Assembly (NCBI GenBank): GCA_964510525.1
Contig: CAZECE010000071.1
Location: 1-64,000 of the forward strand
Direction: 5' to 3'
Length of the DNA: 64,000 nt
DNA from: CAZECE01 sp964510525
Lineage (GTDB): Bacteria; Pseudomonadota; Gammaproteobacteria; Pseudomonadales; JANQJO01
Part shown: in pieces, positions 32,876-42,523 of the stretch
Position numbering within the stretch: position 1 is the stretch's first letter
Layout: each line of letters starts with the position of its first letter
Notes under the pieces: generated by a model
Databases searched by the model: none
The model's input: only the letters and a program-made list of their open reading frames with translations
What the model was told of the DNA's origin: nothing
Made by a program: the position numbers and the translations under genes

Positions 32876-34009
32876 TTAATCTCGACGAAACTCTTCCGGA
32901 ATGGGGAAATTAGGATGACCAATAGGCTGTTTTCTGAGCCCTTTCTTGTACTGGTTCATCTGATACACATAAGCAAGTGCTTGCGCGACCGCCAAATACA
33001 AACCGGCAGGAATTTGCTGATTAATTCGAGTGGCGTAATAAACAGCCCGCGCTAAAGGCGGCGCTTGCAATACTTCAATATCATGAGATTCGGCTATTTC
33101 ACGGATTTTCAAAGCAACAAGGTTTTGCCCTTTGGCAACCAACACAGGCGCTTCGTCCTGAGCGCTGTTGTACCTTAACGCAACAGCGTAGTGCTGCGGG
33201 TTCGTAATGACAATATCCGCTTCTGGCACCTTATCCATCATGCGACGCTGCGCCATCTCGCGTTGTAATTGACGAATTCGACCTTTGACCTCTGGCGTAC
33301 CTTCCGCCGCTTTATGCTCTTCTTTGACTTCTTGTTTGGTCATTTTTAACTGCGTTGTGTGTTGCCAAAGCTGGAACGGTACATCGATCATCACCACAAC
33401 AATGGTACTGGCAGTAACCCACAAAAAAGTCTCGCCTATCGTTTTTAAGCTGACTAACATGGCTTGGCTCGGCGCCAATTTACTAATCCCGATGAGTTCC
33501 GGCACTTTGATGCTCAACACAAAAATTGAAACGCCCGCCACTAACAAAAATTTGGCGATCGCCTTCAAAAGCTCAACTAACGACTTGCTTGAGAACATCC
33601 GCTTAAAGCCCTTAATGGGATTAAAGCTATCAAATTTAGGCTGCAGAACCTGTGTCGAAAATCCAACGCCTCCGAGCAAGCAAGAGCCGACAACTCCGAT
33701 GGCAAAAAGAGAGAGAAATAAAGGCCAAGCACTGAGTATGACCCTTTCAATACTCGAATTTAATAAACGGACAATTTCGTGTTGATTTTTCACAACATTT
33801 TCTGGAGCAGAAAACAGACCAGAGGCCACCTCAGACACATTGATCGCAATGCTGGGACCTAAAATGATAATCATAATGGCGCCCAGCATGATCACACAAA
33901 AACTGGTGAGCTCCTTAGAACGCGCAACCTGACCTTTCTCGCGGGCCTGCTGGAGTCGCCGCCCCGAGGGGTCTTCCGTTTTTTCTTGACCGCTTTCTGA
34001 CTCTGCCAT
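32876..34009 (-). CDS. flhB: Flagellar export switch protein FlhB, with NPQH in place of NPTH
   Basis: 377 residues. A charged head (EKTEDPSGRRLQQAREKGQV) precedes four transmembrane helices (about 35-215) and a cytoplasmic domain. The autocleavage loop reads DIVITNPQHYAVALRYN: the cleaved Asn-Pro bond is kept but the usual Thr is Gln (codons CCG CAG CAC). The post-cleavage half continues VLVAKGQNLVALKIREIA. FlhB switches export from rod/hook to filament proteins with FliK. It lies 32 bases after fliR. Confidence 0.95.
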   Translation of the reverse strand: MAESESGQEKTEDPSGRRLQQAREKGQVARSKELTSFCVIMLGAIMIIILGPSIAINVSEVASGLFSAPENVVKNQHEIVRLLNSSIERVILSAWPLFLSLFAIGVVGSCLLGGVGFSTQVLQPKFDSFNPIKGFKRMFSSKSLVELLKAIAKFLLVAGVSIFVLSIKVPELIGISKLAPSQAMLVSLKTIGETFLWVTASTIVVVMIDVPFQLWQHTTQLKMTKQEVKEEHKAAEGTPEVKGRIRQLQREMAQRRMMDKVPEADIVITNPQHYAVALRYNSAQDEAPVLVAKGQNLVALKIREIAESHDIEVLQAPPLARAVYYATRINQQIPAGLYLAVAQALAYVYQMNQYKKGLRKQPIGHPNFPIPEEFRRD

Positions 34010-34041
34010 ACTAAATTAGCCAGCATGTTGGCTGATACAAG

Positions 34042-34842
34042 TTAAAATTCACTGATCATCAGCTGCATAAAATCCAAATGCTCAGCCGTAAATTGTTCAA
34101 ATTGAGGCAAATATCCCCCCACACAAAACCAAATCATAAGAACGCCAAACACCATATTAAAAGGAAAGCCAATCGCAAAAATATTCAACGTCGGTGCCAA
34201 CCTCGCCATCAAGCCAAACGCTAAGTTAACCAACAGCAAGGCCGTTACCGCAGGCAACGCAACAAGCAAAGCAGCACCAAATAACCAAGACGCATGACCA
34301 ACCAGCACCATCATCCCTGATGCCTCAAAACCACGAGCGGAAATGGGCAGCATCGTGAAACTGTCTGTCAATACCTGCAATACCGCAAGATGACCATTCA
34401 TGGTCAAAAACAATAAGTTGGTCAGCATTAAATACAGCTGACCAACAGCAGCCACGTTAATGCCATTCACAGGGTCAATTAAAGTCGCAAAGCCCAAACC
34501 ATTTTGCATGGCAATCATTTGACCGCCTACGACCGCAATATGAAATAAAATTTGGACGCTGAAACCCAAAGCAACCCCAATAAAAATTTCTTTCACACTC
34601 ACCCACATAAGCTGCCACCAAGCGAGTCGCGTCATGTCATCAAAAGGAAGAGCTGGCGCATAATCCATTAAAAAAGGGAAAAGCATGGCCGTAAAGGTAA
34701 TGGCCAGCAACAATCGCACCCGAACGGGAACCAACCGGGTACCGATGATGGGAACAGTCATCATAAAAGCGCTAATGCGGAAAAAAGGCCATAACATCTG
34801 GGCCAAGCCGACCATCAACTCATTCAAGGACAAAGTAAACAT
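34042..34842 (-). CDS. fliR: Flagellar export gate protein FliR
   Basis: 266 residues from the ATG at 34842 (MFTLSLNELMVGLAQML), with six hydrophobic segments and family stretches GLGFATLIDPVNGINVAAVGQ and LALLLVNLAFGLMARL-like text in the middle third. It is part of the FliPQR core channel. A longer frame from 34914 would run inside fliQ. AGGG stands about nine bases before the chosen ATG. Confidence 0.94.
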   Translation of the reverse strand: MFTLSLNELMVGLAQMLWPFFRISAFMMTVPIIGTRLVPVRVRLLLAITFTAMLFPFLMDYAPALPFDDMTRLAWWQLMWVSVKEIFIGVALGFSVQILFHIAVVGGQMIAMQNGLGFATLIDPVNGINVAAVGQLYLMLTNLLFLTMNGHLAVLQVLTDSFTMLPISARGFEASGMMVLVGHASWLFGAALLVALPAVTALLLVNLAFGLMARLAPTLNIFAIGFPFNMVFGVLMIWFCVGGYLPQFEQFTAEHLDFMQLMISEF

Positions 34843-34861
34843 GATTACCCTATTGCCTCGA

Positions 34862-35131
34862 TTACCCGATGAGGTGCGGAATCTCATTGAACAGTCTTTT
34901 GGCAAAACTGACAATTTCAGAACTCAACCAAGGCGCAGCAATAGATACCGCAAACAAAGTAGCCAACAGCCTGGGCAAGAAACTCAACGTTTGTTCATTA
35001 ATTTGAGTGGCCGCTTGAAAGGCTGAAATGATCAAACCGACAAACAAACCGGGCAAAATAATGACAGACACCATGCTCACGGCTAAAAAAATACCCTCTC
35101 TAAAAATATCGAGCACAATCTCAGATGTCAT
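34862..35131 (-). CDS. fliQ: Flagellar export gate protein FliQ
   Basis: 89 residues forming two transmembrane helices, starting MTSEIVLDIFREGIF, with the conserved GLFVGLIISAFQAATQINEQTLSFLP. It belongs to the FliPQR export core. It sits between fliP and fliR with gaps of 43 and 19 bases. Confidence 0.95.
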   Translation of the reverse strand: MTSEIVLDIFREGIFLAVSMVSVIILPGLFVGLIISAFQAATQINEQTLSFLPRLLATLFAVSIAAPWLSSEIVSFAKRLFNEIPHLIG

Positions 35132-35174
35132 AATAAACTCCCGAAAGCATGACTATCACCAGCCTCCATGCTCA

Positions 35175-35936
35175 TTACAAACCAAAACTGGCCGCCAACG
35201 TCCCAATAATCATGGCCCAGCCATCAACAAATACAAACAGCATAATTTTAAAGGGTAATGACACAATTAAGGGGGATAACATCATCATCCCCATTGCCAT
35301 CAAAATACTCGCAACCACCATATCAATGATCAAAAAGGGCAAAAACAATAAAAAACCTATTTGAAAAGCGGTTTTCAGCTCGCTGGTAACAAAAGCTGGA
35401 ATCAACATGGTCAGGCTAATGTCGTCTGGCGAGGCCACCGCTGGCTTGCCTGACATTTGCATGAACATCAGTAAGTCGTCTTCTCGTGTTTGCGCCAACA
35501 TAAATTCTCTAAACGGTTTTTGTACCGCGTTAAACGCTTCTTCAGCATTTATTTTTTCTTCAATATAAGGTTGAACCGCGTCTTCATAAGCCGTTTCAAA
35601 AACCGGCGCCATCACAAAAAACGTTAAGAATAATGCCAAGCCAATTAAGATTTGATTGGAAGGTGTTTGTTGCAATCCCATGGCTTGTCTCAGAATTGAA
35701 AAAACCACAATTATGCGTGTAAACGCAGTCACCATCATTAACAACGCAGGTAAGAAAGTCAGCGCCGTCATTAAAGCGACAATTTGAATGGTCATCGTAT
35801 ACTCAACCGATTCATCTGGGCCTTGCACCACCTTCATGATGGGCAAGCCAAATGCCTCCGCATACACACCCTGTGCTGAGAGCAGCAACCCTAATGAGCA
35901 AAGAGCAATGACGATCCGTTTTAAATTATTCATCAT
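35175..35936 (-). CDS. fliP: Flagellar export gate protein FliP
   Basis: 253 residues. A cleavable-type N-terminal signal (about residues 5-26) precedes four helices with the conserved [36 protein letters not shown] and [22 protein letters not shown]. FliP forms the main ring of the FliP5Q4R1 channel. The methionine-rich motif near the last third is typical of the export-gate gasket region. Confidence 0.96.
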   Translation of the reverse strand: MMNNLKRIVIALCSLGLLLSAQGVYAEAFGLPIMKVVQGPDESVEYTMTIQIVALMTALTFLPALLMMVTAFTRIIVVFSILRQAMGLQQTPSNQILIGLALFLTFFVMAPVFETAYEDAVQPYIEEKINAEEAFNAVQKPFREFMLAQTREDDLLMFMQMSGKPAVASPDDISLTMLIPAFVTSELKTAFQIGFLLFLPFLIIDMVVASILMAMGMMMLSPLIVSLPFKIMLFVFVDGWAMIIGTLAASFGL

Positions 35937-35955
35937 ATTGTTTTATTCAAATTTT

Positions 35956-35980
35956 TTGTTCAAGTTTTCTTGTTCAAGTT
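35956..35980. repeat. 14-bp direct repeat at the fliO/fliP junction
   Basis: TTGTTCAAGTT occurs at 35956-35966 and 35970-35980, and TATTCAAATTTTT just before looks like a third, diverged unit. The second copy covers the fliO stop codon (35974-35976). Confidence 0.6.
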
Positions 35981-36609
35981 GTTTTGGACCAGATTTTTTT
36001 TAACACATCATTAAAAGAAGCCGCCTGTTGCGTCGTTTGTTCAGCCATTGATTGATCAACAGCGTCTGAAACAGACGTCTTGCCTTTCGCTTGCCCTAAC
36101 CAAGCGGCCAGTTCGGATTCATCTTCAGCCGTAAACTCTTTTAGCAGATTCACATTATGATCCGTTACTCCAATCAAAAAGTGACTGGATAGCATTTTAA
36201 CCAAAACTATTTTTTGCTTAGGCCCTACAGACAAAACCGTGACTATTTTAAGACCCTGATGGTGTGCCTGATTAAACAGTGCCGTACGCCTATAGATAAA
36301 CGCCATCGCCGACATCACGGCGATCACTAAAATCAACCCCAATATCATTTCCAACAGCATTTCAGAAAACGTCGAGTTATCTTCTGCTTTTTTTCCAAAA
36401 CGACTTTGAGTAGAAGACTTATCATCGGACTTTTCAAGTGACTGAGTCGGCTCGACATCTGCCACTGCTGCCAATGAGTTGCTGGCTGCACCATCTTCCG
36501 CCAACAGCTCCCCAGGAAGTGCTAGCGTTATCGACAGTAACAGCAACTCTAACAACATCACAACGCTAGGAATGGAGGGTAACGATGTATGCCGAAAAAA
36601 GGTCATCAT
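35974..36609 (-). CDS. fliO: Flagellar biosynthesis protein FliO
   Basis: 211 residues. It has a hydrophobic N-terminal signal-like segment, a Ser/Asp/Glu linker, one transmembrane helix (MLLEMILGLILVIAVMSAMAFIY), and a cytoplasmic domain with LKIVTVLSVGPKQKIVLVKM and HFLIGVTDHNVNLL, the usual FliO core. FliO helps assemble the FliP ring. Its ATG overlaps the fliN stop. Confidence 0.9.
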   Translation of the reverse strand: MMTFFRHTSLPSIPSVVMLLELLLLSITLALPGELLAEDGAASNSLAAVADVEPTQSLEKSDDKSSTQSRFGKKAEDNSTFSEMLLEMILGLILVIAVMSAMAFIYRRTALFNQAHHQGLKIVTVLSVGPKQKIVLVKMLSSHFLIGVTDHNVNLLKEFTAEDESELAAWLGQAKGKTSVSDAVDQSMAEQTTQQAASFNDVLKKIWSKTT

Positions 36610-37019
36610 TTGAGGCGCTTGATCCGGTCAGAAGGACTCACAATATCCGTTAAACGAATGCCAAATTTTTCATTAACCACCACCACTTCACCATGCGCTA
36701 TTAAGGTGCCGTTAACCATCACATCTAAAGCCTCACCGGCTAAACGATCCAGCTCAATCACCGAACCTTGATTGAGTTGCAATAGATTGCGAATGCTGAT
36801 TTCAGTACTGCCGACTTCCATCGATATCATCACCGGAATGTCTAAAATCACATCCAGATTCGGGTTATCCTCACCCCCCAGCGGGACAGAATTATCAATG
36901 AGCTGATCTAACTCAGCCGCCTGAACGTCCCCACCGTCTTCATCCACTTGCTCTTCTAAAGCCGCAGCCCACTCATCGGCTAAAGCGCTGTCATCTACGG
37001 GTTGTTCATCTTCTGCCAT
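36606..37019 (-). CDS. fliN: Flagellar motor switch protein FliN
   Basis: 137 residues. An acidic head (about 1-50) leads into a SpoA domain: LDVILDIPVMISMEVGSTEI, IRNLLQLNQGSVIELDRLAGE, LDVMVNGTLIAHGEVVVVNEKFGIRLTDI. It forms the lower C-ring with FliM and FliH docking sites. It overlaps fliO and follows fliM by 26 bases. Confidence 0.95.
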   Translation of the reverse strand: MAEDEQPVDDSALADEWAAALEEQVDEDGGDVQAAELDQLIDNSVPLGGEDNPNLDVILDIPVMISMEVGSTEISIRNLLQLNQGSVIELDRLAGEALDVMVNGTLIAHGEVVVVNEKFGIRLTDIVSPSDRIKRLK

Positions 37020-37045
37020 TATTTCTCACCTTACTTACCTTAAAT

Positions 37046-38023
37046 TCAAGAGACTTTCTTGCGCTCATAACGATCCATCACTTGCAGCGCCATGCTGCCT
37101 TTAGAAACCCCTAATTTTGTTTTAAACGTCGGCACCCCATTGGCCATTAACGTTACATGATCTGGCATATCAACCGGAATCACATCACCTGCTTCCAAAT
37201 CACAAAGGGACTGCAAAGACATTTTTTTCTCAACCACTCGCGCTCTAATTGGCACCTTCGCATCCATCAAATCTTCTCTCAGTGCTTTACCCCAACGCTC
37301 ATCGGAATCATCCACATCACTCTGAACACCAGAATCCAGGACTTCTCGAACCGGCTCGATCATCGAATATGGCATCGTAAGATGCATATCACCACCGCCA
37401 CCATCCAACTCAATGTGAAAGCTGTTCACAATCACCACTTCACTTGGGCTGACAATATTCGCCAACGAAGGGTTTACTTCCATACCTAAATAATCAAACT
37501 CGATGTTGTAGACAGGGTTCCAGGCTTCTTCCATATCTTTAAAAGCCGTCTCTAACACCATTTGAATCACACGATTTTCGGTCGGCGTAAACTCTCGACC
37601 TTCGATCTTGACGTGACGCCCATCGCCGCCAAAAAAATTATCGACCAACTTAAACACCAACTTCGCATCTAGGACGAACAACCCCGTGCCTCTTAAAGGT
37701 TTGAGCTTGACCATATTCAAACTGGTGGGAACGTATAGGGTATGCACATATTCGCCAAACTTTTGAATTTGAACGCCACCCACTGAGACATCCGCTGTAC
37801 GGCGTAACAAATTAAACAAACTAATGCGCGTGTATCGAGCAAAACGCTCATTGATCATTTCCAGCGTCGGCATGCGCCCACGCACAATCCGATCTTGAGT
37901 GGCTAGGTCATAGCCTTTAATCCCCTCCGCGCCTTCATCGCCTTCCGTTTCAACAGAGCCGTCATCGACCCCGTGAAGCAAGGCATCAATTTCATCCTGT
38001 GAGAGTAAATCTTGTATGGACAC
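37046..38023 (-). CDS. fliM: Flagellar motor switch protein FliM
   Basis: 325 residues. The N-terminal CheY-P-binding peptide DLLSQDEIDALLHG is intact. The CheC-like middle domain contains RVRGRMPTLEMINERFAR-type text (here IVRGRMPTLEMI) and FFGGDGRHV. The C-terminal SpoA domain holds GDVIPVDMPDHVTLMANG. It carries the rotation-reversal signal from CheY. Confidence 0.96.
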   Translation of the reverse strand: MSIQDLLSQDEIDALLHGVDDGSVETEGDEGAEGIKGYDLATQDRIVRGRMPTLEMINERFARYTRISLFNLLRRTADVSVGGVQIQKFGEYVHTLYVPTSLNMVKLKPLRGTGLFVLDAKLVFKLVDNFFGGDGRHVKIEGREFTPTENRVIQMVLETAFKDMEEAWNPVYNIEFDYLGMEVNPSLANIVSPSEVVIVNSFHIELDGGGGDMHLTMPYSMIEPVREVLDSGVQSDVDDSDERWGKALREDLMDAKVPIRARVVEKKMSLQSLCDLEAGDVIPVDMPDHVTLMANGVPTFKTKLGVSKGSMALQVMDRYERKKVS

Positions 38024-38034
38024 CTAATTTCCTA

Positions 38035-38062
38035 CTGTTAAATACAAACTGTTAAACACAAA
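38035..38062. repeat. 14-bp tandem duplication between fliL and fliM
   Basis: CTGTTAAATACAAA (38035-38048) and CTGTTAAACACAAA (38049-38062) differ at one base. They lie in the 63-base spacer ahead of fliM. Confidence 0.7.
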
Positions 38063-38086
38063 TAATGCGACACTGGCTCATGCAAA

Positions 38087-38638
38087 TTATTGAATGATAA
38101 ATGTTGTGTAGTAAACATCTTCAATCGAGGGATCACCCACTTCAGCCTCCATCAAGGTTCTGATTTCTTCAACTAAAGACTCACGCATGATTTCTTTGCC
38201 TTCTGGGCTTTGAAGCTCATCAAACAGTTGAGCCGCAACCAAAGTGAGAATATTACTGCGAATCTTGGGTAAGTGTTTGATCACAGCAGTATAAGAATCG
38301 TCTGAACGTGTCATCAACGTTAACTCTAATTGCAGATAGCGCTTTCGCCCCGAGTCATCAAAATGCGTCACAAAGGGAGGCTTTAACGGTATATACATGG
38401 CAGGGGCTTTTTCTTCTTCAACCACCTCTTCTGCTACCATCTCAGCTTCTTCTTCACTATCGCCGCTTAACAGAAAAAAAGCCGCGCCACCGCCGATCAA
38501 CAACACTACAACGGCCGCGATAATAATTAATAAAAGTTTACTGCCTCCTTTCTTCCCAGAGCCATCATCATCACCACCGCCTCCGCCAATGTTCTCATCT
38601 CCAGAAACTTCGAGATCGAGTGCCTGATCATCTGCCAT
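38087..38638 (-). CDS. fliL: Flagellar basal-body-associated protein FliL
   Basis: 183 residues. An acidic, Gly-rich head precedes one transmembrane helix (LLLIIIAAVVVLLIGGGAAF), an acidic linker, and the periplasmic domain starting MYIPLKPPFVTHFDD and ending GDPSIEDVYYTTFIIQ. FliL surrounds the stator units and raises torque. GGGAGAG lies close before the ATG. It heads the minus-strand flagellar block. Confidence 0.93.
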   Translation of the reverse strand: MADDQALDLEVSGDENIGGGGGDDDGSGKKGGSKLLLIIIAAVVVLLIGGGAAFFLLSGDSEEEAEMVAEEVVEEEKAPAMYIPLKPPFVTHFDDSGRKRYLQLELTLMTRSDDSYTAVIKHLPKIRSNILTLVAAQLFDELQSPEGKEIMRESLVEEIRTLMEAEVGDPSIEDVYYTTFIIQ

Positions 38639-38823
38639 GAATGCTCTCCCTAAAATGCTGCGTACTCAGTTATATCGCGCGTCAGTAGTTTGACAAGATA
38701 CCAACGGTTAATAGCGACAAAACGCATAATAACGACAATACGCCAAATAACCGATTAAATTCTTTCGATATTATGCACAAGCACAAAGGATGCCAACAGA
38801 AAATGGGCGCGAAGAACTGCGCG

Positions 38824-39714
38824 TTAACGATGGTTAAATAACTGATCAAGTTTTTCTTCATACCGAGGATAATCTAAAAACTCATACAGCTCTTTTCGGG
38901 TTTGCATAGAATCCACAACGGAAGCTTGAGTCCCTTGTTCCCGGAGGGTTTTAAATACATTAAGTGCTGCAGCATTCATCGCTCGAAACGCCGACAAAGG
39001 GTAAAGCGCTAATTGAATCTTTGCTGACGCTAACTGTCCACACGTAAACAAGGGGGTCACACCAAATTCCGTCAGATTGGCTAATACGGGCACTGACACT
39101 CTCTCAGTAACCTCACGATAATCATCTAACGTCATCATGGCTTCAGCAAATATCATGTCAGCCCCGACCGCTTCGTAAGCACTGATGCGATCCAGCATAG
39201 CGACTTTGCCTTCTACCGCCAACGCATCGGTTCTGGCCATCACGACAAAATCGCTGTCGGGCTTAGCATCAACAGCAGCTTTGATTCGATCACACATTTC
39301 TTCGCAAGAGACCACGGCTTTATTGGGCCGATGACCACAGCGCTTTTGTTCGACTTGATCTTCAATGTGAACGGCGGCGACCCCAGCTCTGACCATTTGT
39401 CGAATAGTACGAGCAATATTAAAAACACCACCCCATCCGGTATCAATGTCTACTAACAAAGGCAAGGATGAGGCCGCGGTGATCCGACTCGCCTCTTCGA
39501 CCACTTCAGACAAAGAGGTCATCGCTAAATCCGGCAACCCATAAGCGGCATTGGCCACACCAGCCCCCGACAAATATAAAGCGCGAAAGCCAACTTGCTC
39601 GGCCATAAGCGCACAATAGGCGTTGATCGTACCAATCACTTGTAAAGGCGTCTCTTGAGCAACAGCGTCACGAAACCGTTTTCCGGGCGAGATGTTTGTT
39701 AATTCTGTGTTCAA
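38824..39714 (-). CDS. prpB: 2-methylisocitrate lyase PrpB
   Basis: 296 residues from a TTG start, equal to E. coli PrpB. The TTG at 39714 has AGGGG seven bases upstream, which decides it over longer frames that run into the kinase gene. Family features: SPGKRFRDAV, GTINAYCALMAEQVGF, YLSGAGVANA, the metal-binding DIDTGWGG, the catalytic-loop motif KRCGHRPNK, VMARTDALAVEG, and ANLTEFGVTPLF. It cleaves 2-methylisocitrate to pyruvate and succinate in propionate breakdown. No prpC, prpD, acnD or prpR lies nearby, so it could be separated from its pathway or serve a related lyase role. Confidence 0.88.
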   Translation of the reverse strand: MNTELTNISPGKRFRDAVAQETPLQVIGTINAYCALMAEQVGFRALYLSGAGVANAAYGLPDLAMTSLSEVVEEASRITAASSLPLLVDIDTGWGGVFNIARTIRQMVRAGVAAVHIEDQVEQKRCGHRPNKAVVSCEEMCDRIKAAVDAKPDSDFVVMARTDALAVEGKVAMLDRISAYEAVGADMIFAEAMMTLDDYREVTERVSVPVLANLTEFGVTPLFTCGQLASAKIQLALYPLSAFRAMNAAALNVFKTLREQGTQASVVDSMQTRKELYEFLDYPRYEEKLDQLFNHR

Positions 39715-39751
39715 GGAAGAACCCCTAACTGAAACCAGCTTTAGACCTAAA

Positions 39752-41419
39752 TCAGGCCTTATGCAATTTAAAAAAGCGATTACCTTCTTCGGGCTGCTTT
39801 TCAACAACCTTATTGCGCATCGACTGAGTTCTGGGCCAAATCAACGTAAAACGCGCCCCCCCCAAACTCGATCGATTGACGCTCGCAACACCACCATGCC
39901 AATAGGCAATTCGCTGCACAATAGACAAACCTAAACCATAGCCACCTGAGGCCCGCGTACGGCTATCATCCAACCGCGCAAAAGGCACAAACACCTTTTC
40001 CCATTTATCCGGCGGTATACCCACACCATCATCTTCCACATCAACGCGACACATCCCCCCTTCACAGGCCGTTGAAACGCGCACCCGCGATTTCGAATAA
40101 CGTAACGCATTTCCCACCAGGTTTTGCACCACTCTATGTATGTAACGCTCTTCACATTCCACTAATTTAGAGCCACCTTCTTTGGGAGGCGTATGTTCAA
40201 TAGTGATGTCAGTAGAAATAGTCGATGCTTCTTTTTTAACTTGCTCTAAAATCGAATTGATATCCACCATCTGTAAATTTAACGATGGCGTCCCTTCTTC
40301 TAAGGCGGCATAAGTTAATATTTCATCAATCAGAGTTTCCAGCTCTTGAATATCTTCATCAATGTCTTTGATTTGTCGCACTCGTAAGTCGGCATCATCG
40401 GCATCTTGCAACATTTCCAGACCAAATCGAATTCTCGCCACGGGAGTTCTCAATTCATGAGACACCGCATTGGTCATTTCTCGTTGCGAACTGATCAACC
40501 GCTGAATATGCTCCGCCATATCATTAAAGGTCGACGCCAAACGCCCTAGGGCGTCATGACTGTCAACGGTCACGCGCGCGCTCAAATCATCACGACGAAT
40601 TTTAACAGCCGTTTCCTCCAAGCCCTTTAAGCGAATCAATAAGGGTTTTACTAAAGCATACGAAGCCAGCCCCATTGTTATGATCGCCACAATGCCGCAG
40701 ACAATAAATAAATGAAACGGCAGCCAATCAAACAAGTTAACCGGCCCAAACACCAAATATTCCAGCTGACCAGGAATTTTCACCACCACTTCCACAGTAG
40801 ACAAATTATTCGCGCTGTTACGAAACAACATCACGACTTGGCCTTGCTCTAACCGCAAACGCTGACTGGCATCAACATCGATTTGTTCAATAGAACGCCG
40901 CTGAATCGGAAAACCAAACAAGGCTTGAAATCGAGCCAACATGGGTTCCCACTCAATCAGTGGGTATTGCTGTAAATTCTCCAGAACGATTTCAATGGTG
41001 CCAACGATTTGCCTTTCCGTAAACTCCGCCATTTCACCATACAAAACCAACTGCTCCTCGGAAGGCACTTTCACCATCACATAAATTGTATCACCAGTGA
41101 AATCTCGCCGGATATGCACCTCTCCTGCCGCCAAATCTCGCGGCACTATAGCGCCATCCCACTCGAGGCTGTCTGCCGACCGGATTTGCAACCCCGCGCC
41201 GTAATGTTGTTGCACTCGACGAAACCATTGCTCGCGCTCTTCTTGATGCTTATCGACAAAGACATCAGCCACTATCCGAAAAGCACCACGCAACATGGCT
41301 TCGTGATAAGCGGTATTAAAGTGAGTATTACTGCGAGTGATAAGAAAGTAGGAAATTAGACCAACCAACAACATGGAGGCCAACATTCCCCCATAAATTC
41401 TGACAAAAATGCTGCCCAC
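39752..41419 (-). CDS. RstB-like sensor histidine kinase
   Basis: 555 residues: two transmembrane helices (about 8-27 and 232-255) enclosing a ~200-residue periplasmic sensor, a HAMP domain (about 256-308), a dimerisation domain with the phosphorylated His in AVSHELRTPVARIRFGLEML, and an ATPase domain with N-box RVVQNLVGNALRYSKS, DDGVGIPPDKW and GYGLGLSIVQRI. The H-box text with VARIRFG is typical of RstB kinases. The signal is unknown; E. coli RstB is part of the PhoPQ network. It lies 52 bases after its response regulator gene. Confidence 0.88.
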   Translation of the reverse strand: MGSIFVRIYGGMLASMLLVGLISYFLITRSNTHFNTAYHEAMLRGAFRIVADVFVDKHQEEREQWFRRVQQHYGAGLQIRSADSLEWDGAIVPRDLAAGEVHIRRDFTGDTIYVMVKVPSEEQLVLYGEMAEFTERQIVGTIEIVLENLQQYPLIEWEPMLARFQALFGFPIQRRSIEQIDVDASQRLRLEQGQVVMLFRNSANNLSTVEVVVKIPGQLEYLVFGPVNLFDWLPFHLFIVCGIVAIITMGLASYALVKPLLIRLKGLEETAVKIRRDDLSARVTVDSHDALGRLASTFNDMAEHIQRLISSQREMTNAVSHELRTPVARIRFGLEMLQDADDADLRVRQIKDIDEDIQELETLIDEILTYAALEEGTPSLNLQMVDINSILEQVKKEASTISTDITIEHTPPKEGGSKLVECEERYIHRVVQNLVGNALRYSKSRVRVSTACEGGMCRVDVEDDGVGIPPDKWEKVFVPFARLDDSRTRASGGYGLGLSIVQRIAYWHGGVASVNRSSLGGARFTLIWPRTQSMRNKVVEKQPEEGNRFFKLHKA

Positions 41420-41471
41420 ACTTGGTCTCTTTGATCGGATCGCTCAGGTTAGATAATGCTTAAAACCAAGC

Positions 41472-42236
41472 TTAATTATTTAACACGTCTTTGACAAATA
41501 AATATCCCTTACTGCGCACCGTTTTAATACGACGTGGGTTCATGGGATCATCACCGACTTTCGGGCGAATTCGAGACACACGGACATCAATCGAACGATC
41601 TTGTCCATCGTATTCAATTCCTCTCAAGCGTTCGAAAATTTCTTCTCGAGATAAAATTTTTCCGGCGTTGGAAGCCAATAACCAGAGCAGGTCGTATTCA
41701 GCACTGGTGAGATCGACCGCATTACCTTCCAAGCGAACTTCTCGGGCTCCGTTATCAATCATTAAATCACCGAACTGCAACCGATCTTGAGAACCCGTCT
41801 CCTGGGTTTCCTCAACCGTTTCCTGCCCTTCATTACGACGCAACAACGCACGAATACGAGCCAACAACACCCTGGGGCGAACAGGCTTTGGCACATAATC
41901 ATCAGCCCCCATTTCCAAACCCAGGACTTGATCCACATCATCCGTTCGAGCAGTCAACATTAAAATGGGTTTGTGGTACTGACCTCGAACCTCTTTACAA
42001 ACTTCCAAGCCATCTGCACCAGGTAACATCAAATCCAACACAACAAGATCAGGCTGATCTTCAATAATCTGATCGATAGCTTGCTTACCGTTATTAACAA
42101 CACCCACTTCCAAGCCGTTACTTTCAAGATAATCCTTACTCAAGTTAGCAAGACGCTCATCATCTTCAACGATCAGAACCTTTGGCTTTTCACCTGATTG
42201 GTTTGCCCCCTGTGCTGCGCTCATATTTTGATCCAT
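41472..42236 (-). CDS. RstA-like OmpR-family response regulator
   Basis: 254 residues. The receiver domain has IVEDDERL, the phosphorylated Asp in VVLDLMLPGADG and the Lys in VPKPVRPRVLLARI. A winged-helix DNA-binding domain (about 150-250) holds LTSAEYDLLWLLASNAGKILSREEIFERLRG and RSIDVRVSRIRPKV. It should bind DNA when phosphorylated by the kinase encoded next. An extra 15-residue Gln/Ala/Asn-rich head precedes the receiver. It diverges from nrdA. Confidence 0.9.
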   Translation of the reverse strand: MDQNMSAAQGANQSGEKPKVLIVEDDERLANLSKDYLESNGLEVGVVNNGKQAIDQIIEDQPDLVVLDLMLPGADGLEVCKEVRGQYHKPILMLTARTDDVDQVLGLEMGADDYVPKPVRPRVLLARIRALLRRNEGQETVEETQETGSQDRLQFGDLMIDNGAREVRLEGNAVDLTSAEYDLLWLLASNAGKILSREEIFERLRGIEYDGQDRSIDVRVSRIRPKVGDDPMNPRRIKTVRSKGYLFVKDVLNN

Positions 42237-42523
42237 GATACTTTCTCGCTACATGCTTTCCTGTTAAGGACTTTAAATTAATCCCGTTAAGGACTTTGTA
42301 AAAACAACTCTCTTAAAAAATTCCGTCAAAAAAAAGTTTTCTCTTTTACGGTTTTCTATAGAGTATAGGACTTATTAAAATATTAGAAGACTTCGCGCCA
42401 AGCCACAATTTTATTCTTATTTTTCATACAAAATTGTTTTTTTAGACAGCATCAAAATGACATCTCAAAATCTCACACGCTGACACAAGATCAAAGTTTA
42501 AACCAGGCAATCAAATACACACT

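Noticed and set aside
33285..33785. 166-residue open frame antisense to flhB
   Set aside because: Wholly inside flhB, no ribosome binding site and no family features.
38639..38823. Sigma-54 or sigma-28 promoter ahead of fliL
   Set aside because: No TGGCAC-N5-TTGC or TAAA-N15-GCCGATAA match was found on the minus strand in this spacer.
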